Shown here piece by piece: positions 1-9,494 of a stretch of 64,000 nt of DNA (its first letter is position 1; each line of letters starts with the position of its first letter). The stretch is from assembly GCA_910588845.1 (NCBI GenBank), contig CAJURU010000005.1:62001-126000 (forward strand), given 5' to 3'. Below the pieces are notes generated by a model that did not search any database, was not told the DNA's origin, and saw nothing but the letters and a program-made list of their open reading frames with translations. The position numbers and the translations under genes were made by a program. The DNA comes from an uncultured Lachnospiraceae bacterium (GTDB lineage: Bacteria; Bacillota; Clostridia; Lachnospirales; Lachnospiraceae).

Positions 1-85
1 GTGTGAAGATGGAAGCGTGAAGATTCCAGAAGCATTGCGCCCATATATGGGCGGGCAGGACAAGATTGTTCCGCCGCAGAAATAG
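1..85 (+). CDS. serS: Seryl-tRNA synthetase, C-terminal end (partial)
   Basis: The window opens inside a gene; the frame from base 2 to the TAG at 83-85 encodes about 27 residues. They include EDGSVKIPEALRPYMGG, which is the usual class II SerRS C-terminus (family pattern EDG...VPEVLRPYM). SerRS charges tRNA-Ser in the cytoplasm. Only the tail is present, so catalytic motifs cannot be checked. A palindromic repeat follows the stop by 25 bases. Confidence 0.85.
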   Translation, partial: CEDGSVKIPEALRPYMGGQDKIVPPQK

Positions 86-109
86 TTTCCAAAAGATTTA
101 TATAAATGG

Positions 110-192
110 GGTTGTCGCACGAACATAAATTCTGTCTTTGCCGTATAAGCGGCAAGACCTTTTGAACGAGTGAAGATATGAGTGTGACAGCC
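110..192. repeat. Dispersed imperfect palindrome, family R1, copy 1
   Basis: The ends GGTTGTCGCAC (110-120) and GTGTGACAGCC (182-192) are inverted with few mismatches. An inner stem (CTTTGCCG / CGGCAAG) sits around 146-159. The right half, GCGGCAAGACCTTTTGAACG, recurs at 2471-2490 and, with one change, at about 27835-27854. The element lies just 3' of serS, so it may form a hairpin in the transcript end. Its identity as a mobile or REP-like element is inferred. Confidence 0.7.
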
Positions 193-268
193 TCATAATT
201 TATTCTTTTATGTACTTTTATTTCTGAAGAGCGACATTATTTTGGTTAGTGTAAATAGAGGATAGTAT

Positions 269-1180
269 ATGAAAAAGAAATATCTCACAACCGGAATTTT
301 TATAGGCGTCTTTTTTCTGTGCGCGGCCGCTGTGTGCGCTGCTGTGCGTTTTCTGCCATTGCTGCGGGCCGCGCAGACAGTGCGGCGTGTATTGTCGGCT
401 GAAAGCGTGGAATATGACGTACATGTGACATTGAATCGGAATCAATTTTCTGAGAGACAGGAACAGTTTCTTCAGGCTGTATCATGGATTTTAGAGACTG
501 ACGAATCCGCCTGTCTGTCCTGGAAGGTATGCGGTATGATATCTGATGGAAGAGGGTATGCGCAGATTTTCTGTGCGGGGCTGGACGGACCGGTGACTGA
601 TGTGCGTTTTGAGAAAAACGACATATGGGTAAACGTTAAAATGATCTATGAAGCTTTGCAGAATAATTTTACCAGTGCGCATCCGCTGTTGGGACATTTA
701 CTTCCAGACTGGAAATACAGTGATTATATGTCTCTGGAACAGATGGAAGAGATTTTTCAGATAGACATTAAGGGGATGTTTATGCCAGATATGCCTAAGG
801 GTGCATCTGGTCAAAATACCTGGGGGTATATCGTGATGTTCAGCCAGATGGAGCGAAAGAAAATGGAGGATGGCGGGCAGCAGTTTTCCATGGAGTGGAA
901 TGGTTATCAGACAGCAGTGGAAATCGCCAAGCCAGGGGGAGCAGTGGAAGCTTCGGATGCACAGTCAGATAAAACAGCTCATAAGCCGAGTATTTTTATT
1001 CAGGGCGAAGACCAGGGAGGAGGCCGGATAATTGCATCCTACCGAGCGGAGATAAGCGCCGGTTTAGCCAGAGAAATGGCAGCTCCCGCCTCTGTGATGA
1101 CGCAGGATGAAATAGAGCAGTTTATGAAATTGTGGGAGTTTGTAAAAGGAATGCAGGGAGAATTTGGAAAGGAGCGGTAA
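269..1180 (+). CDS. Membrane-anchored protein of unknown function upstream of ftsW
   Basis: This 303-residue protein has an N-terminal hydrophobic segment (about residues 8-32) after a KKK start, so it is a signal anchor with the bulk outside the membrane. I do not recognise a domain. The ATG at 269 follows GAGGA with normal spacing. It ends two bases before the probable ftsW start, so the two genes are almost certainly co-transcribed. That suggests, but does not show, a role in envelope or division biology. A promoter is not obvious in the 75 bases upstream. Confidence 0.75.
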   Translation: MKKKYLTTGIFIGVFFLCAAAVCAAVRFLPLLRAAQTVRRVLSAESVEYDVHVTLNRNQFSERQEQFLQAVSWILETDESACLSWKVCGMISDGRGYAQIFCAGLDGPVTDVRFEKNDIWVNVKMIYEALQNNFTSAHPLLGHLLPDWKYSDYMSLEQMEEIFQIDIKGMFMPDMPKGASGQNTWGYIVMFSQMERKKMEDGGQQFSMEWNGYQTAVEIAKPGGAVEASDAQSDKTAHKPSIFIQGEDQGGGRIIASYRAEISAGLAREMAAPASVMTQDEIEQFMKLWEFVKGMQGEFGKER

Positions 1181-1182
1181 GC

Positions 1183-2370
1183 TTGAACAAAAGACAAATG
1201 CCCATTATTGTCAGAAATAATTATATGCTTTGGATAGCCCTGACTTTCTTGTGCGCTTATGGGGCAATGATGGTTTTTTCGGCTACCTCATACCAATGTG
1301 CAATGAGTAAGGATTATAATTACGATTCCTTTGCGTTGGTGAAACGGCAGGCCATGTTCATGGCGGCGGGGTTTATTGCCATATTAGCGCTTCGATTTGT
1401 GGATTATCGGCTTTTAAAGCATTTTGCAGTGCTTTTTTATTTGAGTGGGATTGTTTCTATCCTCCTTTTGAAGACTCCGCTTGGCGTATCGGCAAATGGA
1501 GCGACGCGCTGGGTGAATATTCCCGGGATAGGGCAGTTTCAGGTAAGCGAGTGGGTGAAAATATGTGTGATCATCTTTCTTGCATATCTAATTGACCGGA
1601 ACAGAAATCATTTAAACTCGCCTAAGCTGGCGTTTTATCTTTGGATTGCGGGGGGGATTCCCACTGTTATGCTGTTTTTCATCAGTAGGGATTTGAGCAG
1701 TTCAGCCGTAGTACTGGGGATTTGTTTTATTATGAGTTTTATCAGTACGAAGACGGAGAAGCTGCACATTGCCGTTTTTCTTGCCGCAGTGATAGTAGTT
1801 GTCTTGTATGTATGGAGTATTTGGAGTAATATGCCCACAGCGGAAGAGTTAAATGAAATGTCGTTCCGTGTAGGCAGGATAGCTGCCTGGCTGGACCCGG
1901 AACGCTATGCTGCGTCTCAGGGGCACCAGACGTTACAGGGATTGTATGCAATCGGAAGAGGAGGCGTGTTCGGAAAGGGGCTTGGCGGTTCTATTCAGAA
2001 GTTAGGTCAGATTCCAGAGGTAGAGAATGACATGATATTTTCCGTCATTTGTGAAGAATTGGGGATTATCGGGGCGCTTGTCTTAATCTATCTTTTCGGT
2101 TATTTGATTTATCAGATAGCAAGGGTTATGGTTTCCGCGCCGGATTTGTTTGGCGGTATGTTGAGCCTGGGCGTGTTTGCGCATCTTACTTTGCAGGCAA
2201 TCTTCAATATTTGCGTTAATTTGGCTATCCTTCCCAACACAGGAATTCCACTGCCGTTTATCTCCTATGGAGGTACGGCCGTCTTCTGCCTGCTGGCGGG
2301 GGAAATGGCGATTGTCTTTTCCATTGAGCACAGAATCGGGGAAGAGCCTAGGAGAAGACGTTTCCGATGA
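1183..2370 (+). CDS. ftsW: SEDS-family peptidoglycan polymerase FtsW/RodA
   Basis: This is a polytopic membrane protein (395 residues, about 10 TM segments) of the SEDS family, which polymerises lipid II with a partner class B PBP. The C-terminal signature NTGIPLPFISYGGTAVF and the upstream GRGGVFGKGLGGSIQKLG loop are diagnostic. I place the start at TTG 1183, eight bases after GGAG (1171-1174), because the longer ATG start at 1132 overlaps the preceding gene without a ribosome site. ATG 1198 is an alternative. FtsW versus RodA is not fully separable here; length and motif favour an FtsW-like annotation. Confidence 0.85.
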   Translation: MNKRQMPIIVRNNYMLWIALTFLCAYGAMMVFSATSYQCAMSKDYNYDSFALVKRQAMFMAAGFIAILALRFVDYRLLKHFAVLFYLSGIVSILLLKTPLGVSANGATRWVNIPGIGQFQVSEWVKICVIIFLAYLIDRNRNHLNSPKLAFYLWIAGGIPTVMLFFISRDLSSSAVVLGICFIMSFISTKTEKLHIAVFLAAVIVVVLYVWSIWSNMPTAEELNEMSFRVGRIAAWLDPERYAASQGHQTLQGLYAIGRGGVFGKGLGGSIQKLGQIPEVENDMIFSVICEELGIIGALVLIYLFGYLIYQIARVMVSAPDLFGGMLSLGVFAHLTLQAIFNICVNLAILPNTGIPLPFISYGGTAVFCLLAGEMAIVFSIEHRIGEEPRRRRFR

Positions 2371-2412
2371 ACAAATTGTTGTCTGTAGATGTCATAATGC
2401 CTTGCCAAAGAA

Positions 2413-2514
2413 GGTTGCCGCACTAACATAAATTACAAGGTATAGATTCGTTCAAAAGGTTTACATTGCTGCGGCAAGACCTTTTGAACGAGTAAATATA
2501 TTAGTGACAGCTCC
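2413..2514. repeat. Dispersed imperfect palindrome, family R1, copy 2
   Basis: The outer ends GGTTGCCGCACTAA and TTAGTGACAGCTCC are inverted. The centre has perfect 12-base arms, CGTTCAAAAGGT (2449-2460) and ACCTTTTGAACG (2479-2490), around an 18-base loop. It is the most complete copy of R1 and lies 43 bases after the ftsW stop. It has no poly-T tract, so it is not a classic intrinsic terminator. The rest of 2515-2657 shows only a 58-codon open frame without a ribosome site. Confidence 0.75.
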
Positions 2515-2657
2515 ATGATTCCTCTTGAAACGCATCCCTCTATGTGCTACATTATTGATGAACGGTATTCTGGAAAGAAACTGTATCATAAAATCAAGTT
2601 TTCTCAAATCGAGCAGGGACAGGTATGTTGTTTTGTCCTGCCCGTCCAATTTACGCG

Positions 2658-2686
2658 TTCAGTAATCAATTCACGTTTCTTAAAAT
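2658..2686 (+). promoter_or_regulatory. Candidate promoter for the pan-coa operon
   Basis: TTCAGT (2658-2663) and TAAAAT (2681-2686) are spaced 17 bases apart and lie 34 bases before panB. This is a reasonable vegetative promoter match but not a strong one. Confidence 0.45.
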
Positions 2687-2719
2687 TATAAAGTGGGTGC
2701 ATTACAGGAGGTAAAGAAA

Positions 2720-3547
2720 ATGAAAAACACAGTAGTAACAATCCGGCAGGCAAAAGAACGGGGCGAGAAGCTGACAATGCTGACCGCGTATGATTACTCT
2801 ATGGCAAAGCTTGTCGACGAAGCCGGGATTAATATGATTCTGGTTGGCGATTCCCTGGGTATGGTGATGTTGGGTTATGAGGACACGCTCTCAGTGACAA
2901 TGGAGGATATGATCCATCACACGCGTGCGGTAGCGCGGGGTGCGGATCACACGCTTGTAGTTGCGGATATGCCGTTTATGTCTTACCAGACGTCTGTTTA
3001 TGACGCCGTGTGCAATGCAGGGCGTCTGATGAAGGAGGGGCGGGCGCAGGCCGTGAAATTAGAAGGGGGCAGCGAATTTGCAGAACATATTCGCGCGATT
3101 ACCAATGCTTCTATTCCAGTGGTGGCGCATTTGGGACTTACGCCGCAGTCGCTGAATGCTTTCGGCGGTTTTAAGGTGCAGGGCAAATCAGAGCAGGCTG
3201 CCAGGAAATTGCTTGCAGACGCCAAAGCGGTGGAGGAGGCAGGCGCGGTAGCAGTCGTGCTGGAGTGCGTTCCGGCTAAACTTGCGGAACTGATTACAAA
3301 ACAGCTTCAAGTTCCTACGATTGGCATTGGCGCGGGCGTGGGCTGTGACGGCCAGGTGCTTGTCTATCAGGATATGCTCGCCATGTTCGGTGATTTCAAG
3401 CCTAAGTTTGTCAAACAGTTTGCCCAGGTGGGAGATATGATGAAAGAAGCGTTTGCAAAATATATTGAGGAAGTGAAATCCGGGGCGTTTCCGGCGCCGG
3501 AGCACACTTTTAAAATAGAAGACGATGTGATTGAAAAGTTATATTAG
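2720..3547 (+). CDS. panB: 3-methyl-2-oxobutanoate hydroxymethyltransferase
   Basis: PanB transfers a hydroxymethyl group from 5,10-methylene-THF to alpha-ketoisovalerate, giving ketopantoate, the first committed step of pantothenate synthesis. The 275-residue length is normal. Family signatures visible include the TMLTAYDYSMAKLVDEAG start, LVGDSLGMVMLGYEDT (metal-binding Asp) and GIGAGVGCDGQVLVYQD. The start is ATG 2720 after AGGAGG (2707-2712). It is the first gene of panB-panC-panD-coaBC. No ketopantoate reductase gene (panE) is in the cluster. Confidence 0.96.
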   Translation: MKNTVVTIRQAKERGEKLTMLTAYDYSMAKLVDEAGINMILVGDSLGMVMLGYEDTLSVTMEDMIHHTRAVARGADHTLVVADMPFMSYQTSVYDAVCNAGRLMKEGRAQAVKLEGGSEFAEHIRAITNASIPVVAHLGLTPQSLNAFGGFKVQGKSEQAARKLLADAKAVEEAGAVAVVLECVPAKLAELITKQLQVPTIGIGAGVGCDGQVLVYQDMLAMFGDFKPKFVKQFAQVGDMMKEAFAKYIEEVKSGAFPAPEHTFKIEDDVIEKLY

Positions 3548-3559
3548 GAGGCAGAGAAG

Positions 3560-4396
3560 ATGCAGGTAATTAAGACAATTGATAAGTTGCGTCCCATTGT
3601 CAAAGCGTGGAAGAAAGAGGGGCTGCGCGTGGGCCTGGTGCCTACCATGGGTTATCTCCACGAGGGGCATAAGAGCCTGATTGTGAGAGCAGTCAGTGAG
3701 AACGATAAGGTAGTTGTCAGCGATTTTGTCAATCCCACGCAGTTTGGGGCGGGCGAAGACCTTGCCAGCTATCCGCGGGATATCGACAGAGACGCGGCAA
3801 TCTGTGAGCAGGCAGGAGCCGATTTGATTTTCCATCCTGAGCCGGAGGAAATGTATTTTACGGATAATTGTACCTTTGTCGATATGGATGGATTGACAAA
3901 AGGACTTTGCGGCAAGACAAGGCCCACGCATTTTCGGGGCGTCTGTACCGTGGTTTCTAAGCTGTTTCATATCGTTGCGCCCGACCGGGCATATTTCGGA
4001 CAGAAGGATGCCCAGCAATTGGCGGTTATCCGGCGCATGGCGCGCGACCTGAATTTCGACATCGAGATTGTCGGCTGCCCGATTGTCCGGGAAGCAGATG
4101 GTCTTGCCATGAGTTCCCGCAATACTTATCTGAATGATGCGGAGCGTAAAGCGGCATTGATTTTACATAAATCTCTGATGTTGGGAAAAGAGATGATAGA
4201 ACAGGGAGAACACGATGCGTCTCAAATTAAAAAGGCCATTATCAGCAATATTGAATCGGAGCCGCTTGCCAAGGTTGATTATGTGGAAATTGTAAATCCA
4301 GACACCATGGAAAATATAGACACGGTCGAGGATTTGGCGCTTATTGCCACAGCGGTCTATATTGGAAAGACAAGACTGATTGATAACGTAATGTAA
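3560..4396 (+). CDS. panC: Pantothenate synthetase
   Basis: PanC joins pantoate and beta-alanine using ATP, through a pantoyl-adenylate. The 278-residue protein shows the nucleotidylyltransferase HIGH-type motif in PTMGYLHEGHKSL near the N-terminus. It also has FVNPTQFGAGEDL and the late KMSKS-like segment GLAMSSRNTYL. GAGG lies upstream of ATG 3560, 12 bases after panB. Its position between panB and panD means the operon supplies both substrates of this enzyme. Confidence 0.97.
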   Translation: MQVIKTIDKLRPIVKAWKKEGLRVGLVPTMGYLHEGHKSLIVRAVSENDKVVVSDFVNPTQFGAGEDLASYPRDIDRDAAICEQAGADLIFHPEPEEMYFTDNCTFVDMDGLTKGLCGKTRPTHFRGVCTVVSKLFHIVAPDRAYFGQKDAQQLAVIRRMARDLNFDIEIVGCPIVREADGLAMSSRNTYLNDAERKAALILHKSLMLGKEMIEQGEHDASQIKKAIISNIESEPLAKVDYVEIVNPDTMENIDTVEDLALIATAVYIGKTRLIDNVM

Positions 4397-4460
4397 CAGA
4401 TAAATTTTGCTATATCGTAGAGAAAAAACGGTAGCTTTTTATCCGAAAGGAGCATTCCAA

Positions 4461-4847
4461 ATGTATTTAAAAATGTTAAAGGGCAAAATCCACCGCGCGG
4501 TTGTCAAGCAGGCAGAGCTCAATTATGTGGGCAGCATTACGGTTGACCCTGAGCTGATGGAGGCAGCGGGAATTTTAGAATATGAAAATGTACAGATTGT
4601 AGATATAGAAAATGGGAACCGCTTTGAGACGTATACGATTTGTGGAGAGCCGGGAAGCGGTATGATCTGCCTGAATGGGGCGGCGGCGCGGCAAGTGCTG
4701 ACCGGGGATCATATTATTATCATGGCGTATGCTCAGATGGCGCCTGAGGAGGCAAAGGAGTTCAGGCCCCAGGTTGTATTCGTCGATGAGGAGAATAAGA
4801 TATCCCGGGTAACCGCCTATGAAAAGCATGGCGAAATCAGTATTTGA
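4461..4847 (+). CDS. panD: Aspartate 1-decarboxylase precursor
   Basis: PanD makes beta-alanine from aspartate. It is a pyruvoyl enzyme made by self-cleavage between Gly and Ser; the site is visible as YVGSIT about residues 22-27. The 128-residue length is standard. I chose ATG 4461 (AAAGGAG at 4446-4452) because the family begins MYLKMLKGKIHRA. A longer frame starting at 4407 lacks a ribosome site. Confidence 0.96.
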   Translation: MYLKMLKGKIHRAVVKQAELNYVGSITVDPELMEAAGILEYENVQIVDIENGNRFETYTICGEPGSGMICLNGAAARQVLTGDHIIIMAYAQMAPEEAKEFRPQVVFVDEENKISRVTAYEKHGEISI

Positions 4848-4863
4848 GAAGGGACGTGGGAAA

Positions 4864-6060
4864 ATGTTACAGGGAAAGACGGTGCTGCTCGGCGTATCCG
4901 GGGGCATTGCGGCGTATAAGATGGCAAATGTCGCGCGTATGTTAAAAAAGCTGCATTGCCGGGTACATGTGTTGATGACGGAAAACGCCGCCAATTTTAT
5001 CACGCCGATTACGTTTGAGACCCTTACTGGCAATAAGTGTCTGATAGATACGTTTGACCGCAATTTTGAGTTTTCCGTGGAACATGTAGCGTTAGCGAAG
5101 CAGGCGGATTTAGTGTTGGTTGCGCCGGCCACGGCAAATATTATCGGCAAGATTGCCGGGGGCATTGCGGACGACATGCTGAGTACAACGGTGGCGGCCT
5201 GTACATGTAAAGTTTTACTTGCGCCGGCGATGAACCATAACATGCTGCATAATCCGATTGTACAGGACAACTTGCAGAAATTACAAAAGTTCGGGTATTT
5301 GATTATTCCGCCCGACCATGGTATGCTGGCAAACGGAGATTTGGGAGACGGCAAACTGCCGGCGGAGGAAACGCTGGTGGAGTACGTTAAGCGGGAACTT
5401 GCGCATGAGAAAGATTTGCTGGGGCAGAAAATTCTCGTGACTGCCGGGGCCACACAGGAGGCGATTGACCCGGTGCGCTATATTACTAACCATTCTACCG
5501 GGAAGATGGGATATGCCCTGGCAAGACAGGCGGTGATGCGGGGCGCGCAGGTGACGCTGGTGACAGGCGTTACGTCTTTAGAACCGCCGGTGTTTACGGA
5601 GGTGGTAAATATAACCACTGCCGAAGAAATGTACCAGGAAGTTATGGCGCGCGCCGCCGATGCCGATATTATTATCAAAGCAGCGGCGGTGGCAGATTAC
5701 CGTCCAGCCAAAGCAGCCAGGGATAAAATCAAGAAATCGGGGGAGGAAGCTGTCATTGCCTTGGAGCGCACCAAAGATATTCTGGGAGAGCTGGGAGAAA
5801 GGAAACAGAAAGGTGAGTTATCGGCATTCTTATGTGGATTTTCTATGGAGACTCAGGATTTGGAGGAGAATTCAAAGGCGAAGCTTAAGAAGAAACATCT
5901 TGATATGGTGGCGGCAAACAATCTTAAAGTGGAAGGCGCGGGATTTGGCGCCGACACGAATGTAATCACTTTGATTACGAAATCCCAGGTCAGGTATTTG
6001 GAAAAGATGAGCAAGGAGGAGGCGGCAGATAAGATTCTGGATGCGATTATAAACGAATAG
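4864..6060 (+). CDS. coaBC: Bifunctional phosphopantothenoylcysteine decarboxylase / phosphopantothenate-cysteine ligase
   Basis: CoaB (C-terminal half) ligates cysteine to 4'-phosphopantothenate using CTP, and CoaC (N-terminal half, flavoprotein) decarboxylates the product to 4'-phosphopantetheine. Visible motifs are GVSGGIAAYKMA at the start, the APAMNHNM decarboxylase signature, and AGATQEAIDPVRYITNHSTGKMG opening the ligase domain. The 398-residue length is normal. ATG 4864 is chosen because it gives the canonical LQGKTVLLGVSGG start. Pantothenate kinase is not in the cluster. Confidence 0.96.
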   Translation: MLQGKTVLLGVSGGIAAYKMANVARMLKKLHCRVHVLMTENAANFITPITFETLTGNKCLIDTFDRNFEFSVEHVALAKQADLVLVAPATANIIGKIAGGIADDMLSTTVAACTCKVLLAPAMNHNMLHNPIVQDNLQKLQKFGYLIIPPDHGMLANGDLGDGKLPAEETLVEYVKRELAHEKDLLGQKILVTAGATQEAIDPVRYITNHSTGKMGYALARQAVMRGAQVTLVTGVTSLEPPVFTEVVNITTAEEMYQEVMARAADADIIIKAAAVADYRPAKAARDKIKKSGEEAVIALERTKDILGELGERKQKGELSAFLCGFSMETQDLEENSKAKLKKKHLDMVAANNLKVEGAGFGADTNVITLITKSQVRYLEKMSKEEAADKILDAIINE

Positions 6061-6071
6061 GAGGTTTTTCT

Positions 6072-9000
6072 ATGAGGAAAAGCAAGAAGTTGGGGAGTTA
6101 TGTAACAGCGTGTTTACTGAATGTTCTGATATTATGGGGGTGTTTGTCAGCGTCGGTATTTGCTTCAGAAGTTTCCATATCAGCAGAGACCGATTTATCA
6201 TTAGGAGCCAATGCTTCGCTAGTGGACAACAACAGGGGCCAAAAGGCGATACATATCAATACGAGCTGGGTTGACACAAAGGCTGTGGATGCTCTGGAAG
6301 TATCAGCTTCTTTTAAAAATCCTAATTGTTTTCAGAAAACAGAATTTACTTTGTTTATGGATGTTTACCGCCTGGAAAATGGAGGCAATGCAGGCAAGGA
6401 CAGCAAGGTGGCGTTTTCCGTGGGCAACAGCAGCGACTATTTTAACCTCCGGCTGGTAGGCAAGGGCTCGCTGACGGGAAGTAAAATCTCTGGTTCGGCG
6501 GATTTCACGGAGAATCCTACCAGGGACAGGGCGTTTTCTTCGATTGCTCTTTCCTATAAAGAAGATAACGCTTCCGGCAAGGTAACCGTGTATATAGACG
6601 GCAAAAAAGTGCTCAGTCAGGCAGACGTAGGCTTTAAACTGAGTCAAATCACGGATATGAAAGCCAATCTTGGCAGCGGCAGGGGCACCGGATTCATGGT
6701 GGAAGGCGTGTATGATAATATCCGTCTGGCAGACACCGCTGTTTCTGGCGGCAGTTTGGAAAATGTGAGCCGTTACCGACCCTATACATCGTTTTCCGGT
6801 GTCAGAGACAGTTACGGAGGAACGCTGGGAAATGATGTCAAAGTGGCCGAATGGCTGGATACTAACGGCAATCATATACAGGCGCATGGCGGTCAGGTAC
6901 AGTGGCTAAATACCCTGGATTTGGATGAGGATGGTGCCCCGGAAGGCGGCTGGATTTGGTATGGAGAGGACAAGACGCGCAATGGCAAGCCGATTGACGG
7001 CATCCACTGCTATACCTCCCCGGATTTATATAACTGGACCGATCGCGGGATGGCGCTTTGCACACATGACATGTTGCCGGATAAGCTGAATGCAGCGGGC
7101 GATGGCATTGAGCAGGATGGTGAGGGCCTTGCAAAACTTAAGTCTTGGGCGGTTATGGCAACTCCCTCTGCGGACGTAACAGCGGAGCAGATTGCCATGG
7201 CCAAGAGTTTTCTTGCAGCGTACAAGACGGAGAGCGGTTATGATGAGGAGAATCTGGCAAAAGCATATAAATATCTCTATTCCGGCTATTGTATCGCGGA
7301 ACGTCCGAAGATGCTCTACAATGAGACGACAAAGAAATATGTGCTTGTATACCACGCAGATGGGCCGTCGGACGCAAACATTTTAAAATATTTAAAAGAC
7401 AACAGCCAGTTTCCCAGCCGTTATACGCGTGCCAGCATGGGATTCGCCGTGTCAGACACGCCTTATGGGCCGTTTAAGCTGGTGAATGTTCAGCGCATGA
7501 ACTATAAGACCGGCGGGAATTATGACAGCAATCAGGGCATGGCGCGCGACATGAATGTCTTTTTGGATGATACCGATATCAACCAGGACGGCGTCAAAGA
7601 TGCATATGCTATTTATTCCAGCGAATCTAACAAATATATGTATGTTTCGCTGCTAAATAGTGATTATACGGCGCCCATCACACAGGAAACGACAGATACC
7701 ATGCAGCTAAAGGATGGGACAACGATCAATACTTTTGCTGATCGGGTGCTGGGAACGGCCACTGACAGGGAAGCGCCGGCCGTCTTTAAATACCGCGGCT
7801 ATTATTACATGATTACCTCGGGCACCAGTGGGTGGAGAGCAAATGCAGCAACCTATTACCGTGCCAAAAGTATTTATGGTCCCTGGAAGGCAATGGGCGA
7901 TCCCTGCGAGGGTACGTCAGGCAGTACATTTGTTTCACAGCCTACGGCTGTGATTCCGGTAGATGCTGCGCGCGGCAAATTTATATATATGGGTGACCGT
8001 TGGAGTTACACCATTACGGATGATAAGGGCAATACAGATTCGGCGCATTGGGATTCCAGTTATGTATGGCTTCCGATTGACGTCGGCGAAGATGGGGCGA
8101 TAACGGTACGCAATATCTCAGACTGGAATATGTCAGCGTTGGATAAACCGACCGTCAATACTAAGCTCCCGGCTTTAATACAATCAGTAGGCGATTTGCC
8201 TTCCAGAATCAATGTGACGACGGATGCAGGGACTTTCGATACAGACGTCGTGTGGAATCATTTTGCGGACAGCAATTTTTCTGTAAAAACTATTACAGGC
8301 ACGATGACGGGCCTTAATAATCGTGAGGTTCGTGTGAGGGCGGCGGTCGCGCCCGCAAATATGATATATTTTGTCGATGCAGGGACGGAAGGTGAGAGCG
8401 GCGGCGCATTCTATCAAATGGCAAAAGACGGCGGCAATCTCTGTAACAGCGGTATAGCAGACCAGTCTTACAGCAAAGAGAAGAAATGGGGATATGTCGG
8501 GACCAATACAACGCAGCGTACTCTGGACAGTGAGGATCTCTATGAACGTTTACGGTATGTCAACGACAGCGAGGACCGCGCGCTTACCTATAGGTTTGAC
8601 GATTTAGAGGGCGGAGAGTATTCTGTGTATCTTGGATTTTACGACCCGTCAGGCTGGTATAAGGAAGGTCAGCGTGTGGCAATGGTTACGCTGCGGCAAA
8701 ATGACAAGATTTTAAAAAGCAGTGAAACAGTCTGCGGCGGTAAAGGCAGCGGGCAGATTACCGAGTATTCTGGTCTTACGCTGGCGAATGACGGTGGTTT
8801 GCAGATAACGCTTGCCCCTAAGAATACCGGGGAAGGCTCAGACATGCAGATTAGCTGGATTGCGATTGTCGATCATACGAAGCGCGGGCCGGATGAACCT
8901 ACGCAGCCAGGACCAGATGAACCTACGAAGCCGGGACCAGATGAACCTGTGAAGCCGGTAAAGAAGGCCGATATTGCGAAAACGGCCAAGGTAACGTTAA

Positions 9001-9494
9001 GCCGGAGCTCATACACATACAGCGGCGGAAAGAAGAAGCCTGCGGCGACTGTTAAGGTCGGCTCTAAGAAGCTGAAAAAAGATCGCGATTATACATTATC
9101 CTATAAGGATAATGTGAAAGTTGGGACTGCGTCTGTGGTAATAACCGGCAAGGGAATTTATACTGGCAAGATCACGAAGAAGTTTACCATCAATCCCCAA
9201 GGTACTTCCCTCTCAGGGAAAATCAAGGCGCAGCGCAAGGGATTTCTTGTCAAATGGAAGAAGCAGGCCAAAAATACGACCGGTTATCAGGTTCAGTATT
9301 CTACGAGCCGTAAGTTTACGAAGAAAACCACCGCTATGAAAACGGTAAAGAAAAAGACGGCCACGAAGCTAAATGTTAAGAAGTTAAAGGCGAAAAAGAA
9401 ATACTACGTAAGGGTCAGAACTTATCATACGGTGAAGGGTGCGAAATATTATTCAGGATGGTCGAAAGTTAAAAATGTAAGTACGAAAAAGTAA
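6072..9494 (+). CDS. Secreted multidomain family 43 glycoside hydrolase, probable exo-beta-1,3-galactanase type
   Basis: This is a 1140-residue exported protein with a signal peptide (cleavage near A31). Modules in order: a LamG-like beta-sandwich (about 35-225); a five-bladed propeller GH43 core (about 233-690) with HCYTSPDLYNW, ERPKMLYN and ARDMNVFLDD; a short Ig-like domain (about 695-755); a carbohydrate-binding-like beta-sandwich (about 760-935); a PDEPT/PGPDEP linker; and two Lys-rich Ig/fibronectin-like C-terminal repeats. The core resembles the arabinogalactan-degrading GH43_24 group, in which a Gln replaces the usual Asp base; the SQPT segment could carry it. Substrate is inferred. 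No sortase motif or dockerin is visible. It starts 11 bases after coaBC but is functionally unrelated. Confidence 0.85.
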   Translation: MRKSKKLGSYVTACLLNVLILWGCLSASVFASEVSISAETDLSLGANASLVDNNRGQKAIHINTSWVDTKAVDALEVSASFKNPNCFQKTEFTLFMDVYRLENGGNAGKDSKVAFSVGNSSDYFNLRLVGKGSLTGSKISGSADFTENPTRDRAFSSIALSYKEDNASGKVTVYIDGKKVLSQADVGFKLSQITDMKANLGSGRGTGFMVEGVYDNIRLADTAVSGGSLENVSRYRPYTSFSGVRDSYGGTLGNDVKVAEWLDTNGNHIQAHGGQVQWLNTLDLDEDGAPEGGWIWYGEDKTRNGKPIDGIHCYTSPDLYNWTDRGMALCTHDMLPDKLNAAGDGIEQDGEGLAKLKSWAVMATPSADVTAEQIAMAKSFLAAYKTESGYDEENLAKAYKYLYSGYCIAERPKMLYNETTKKYVLVYHADGPSDANILKYLKDNSQFPSRYTRASMGFAVSDTPYGPFKLVNVQRMNYKTGGNYDSNQGMARDMNVFLDDTDINQDGVKDAYAIYSSESNKYMYVSLLNSDYTAPITQETTDTMQLKDGTTINTFADRVLGTATDREAPAVFKYRGYYYMITSGTSGWRANAATYYRAKSIYGPWKAMGDPCEGTSGSTFVSQPTAVIPVDAARGKFIYMGDRWSYTITDDKGNTDSAHWDSSYVWLPIDVGEDGAITVRNISDWNMSALDKPTVNTKLPALIQSVGDLPSRINVTTDAGTFDTDVVWNHFADSNFSVKTITGTMTGLNNREVRVRAAVAPANMIYFVDAGTEGESGGAFYQMAKDGGNLCNSGIADQSYSKEKKWGYVGTNTTQRTLDSEDLYERLRYVNDSEDRALTYRFDDLEGGEYSVYLGFYDPSGWYKEGQRVAMVTLRQNDKILKSSETVCGGKGSGQITEYSGLTLANDGGLQITLAPKNTGEGSDMQISWIAIVDHTKRGPDEPTQPGPDEPTKPGPDEPVKPVKKADIAKTAKVTLSRSSYTYSGGKKKPAATVKVGSKKLKKDRDYTLSYKDNVKVGTASVVITGKGIYTGKITKKFTINPQGTSLSGKIKAQRKGFLVKWKKQAKNTTGYQVQYSTSRKFTKKTTAMKTVKKKTATKLNVKKLKAKKKYYVRVRTYHTVKGAKYYSGWSKVKNVSTKK

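Noticed and set aside
34..64. Shared CGGGCAGGACAA between the serS end and the minus strand near 2640
   Set aside because: A 12-base identity with no wider similarity; treated as coincidence.
2515..2691. 58-codon open frame between ftsW and panB
   Set aside because: No ribosome site, overlaps the candidate pan promoter and R1 copy 2 abuts its start; no recognisable sequence.
4575..5453. Long minus-strand frames opposite panD-coaBC and several other genes
   Set aside because: They mirror well-supported plus-strand genes, lack ribosome sites and have unlikely Ser/Cys-rich composition.
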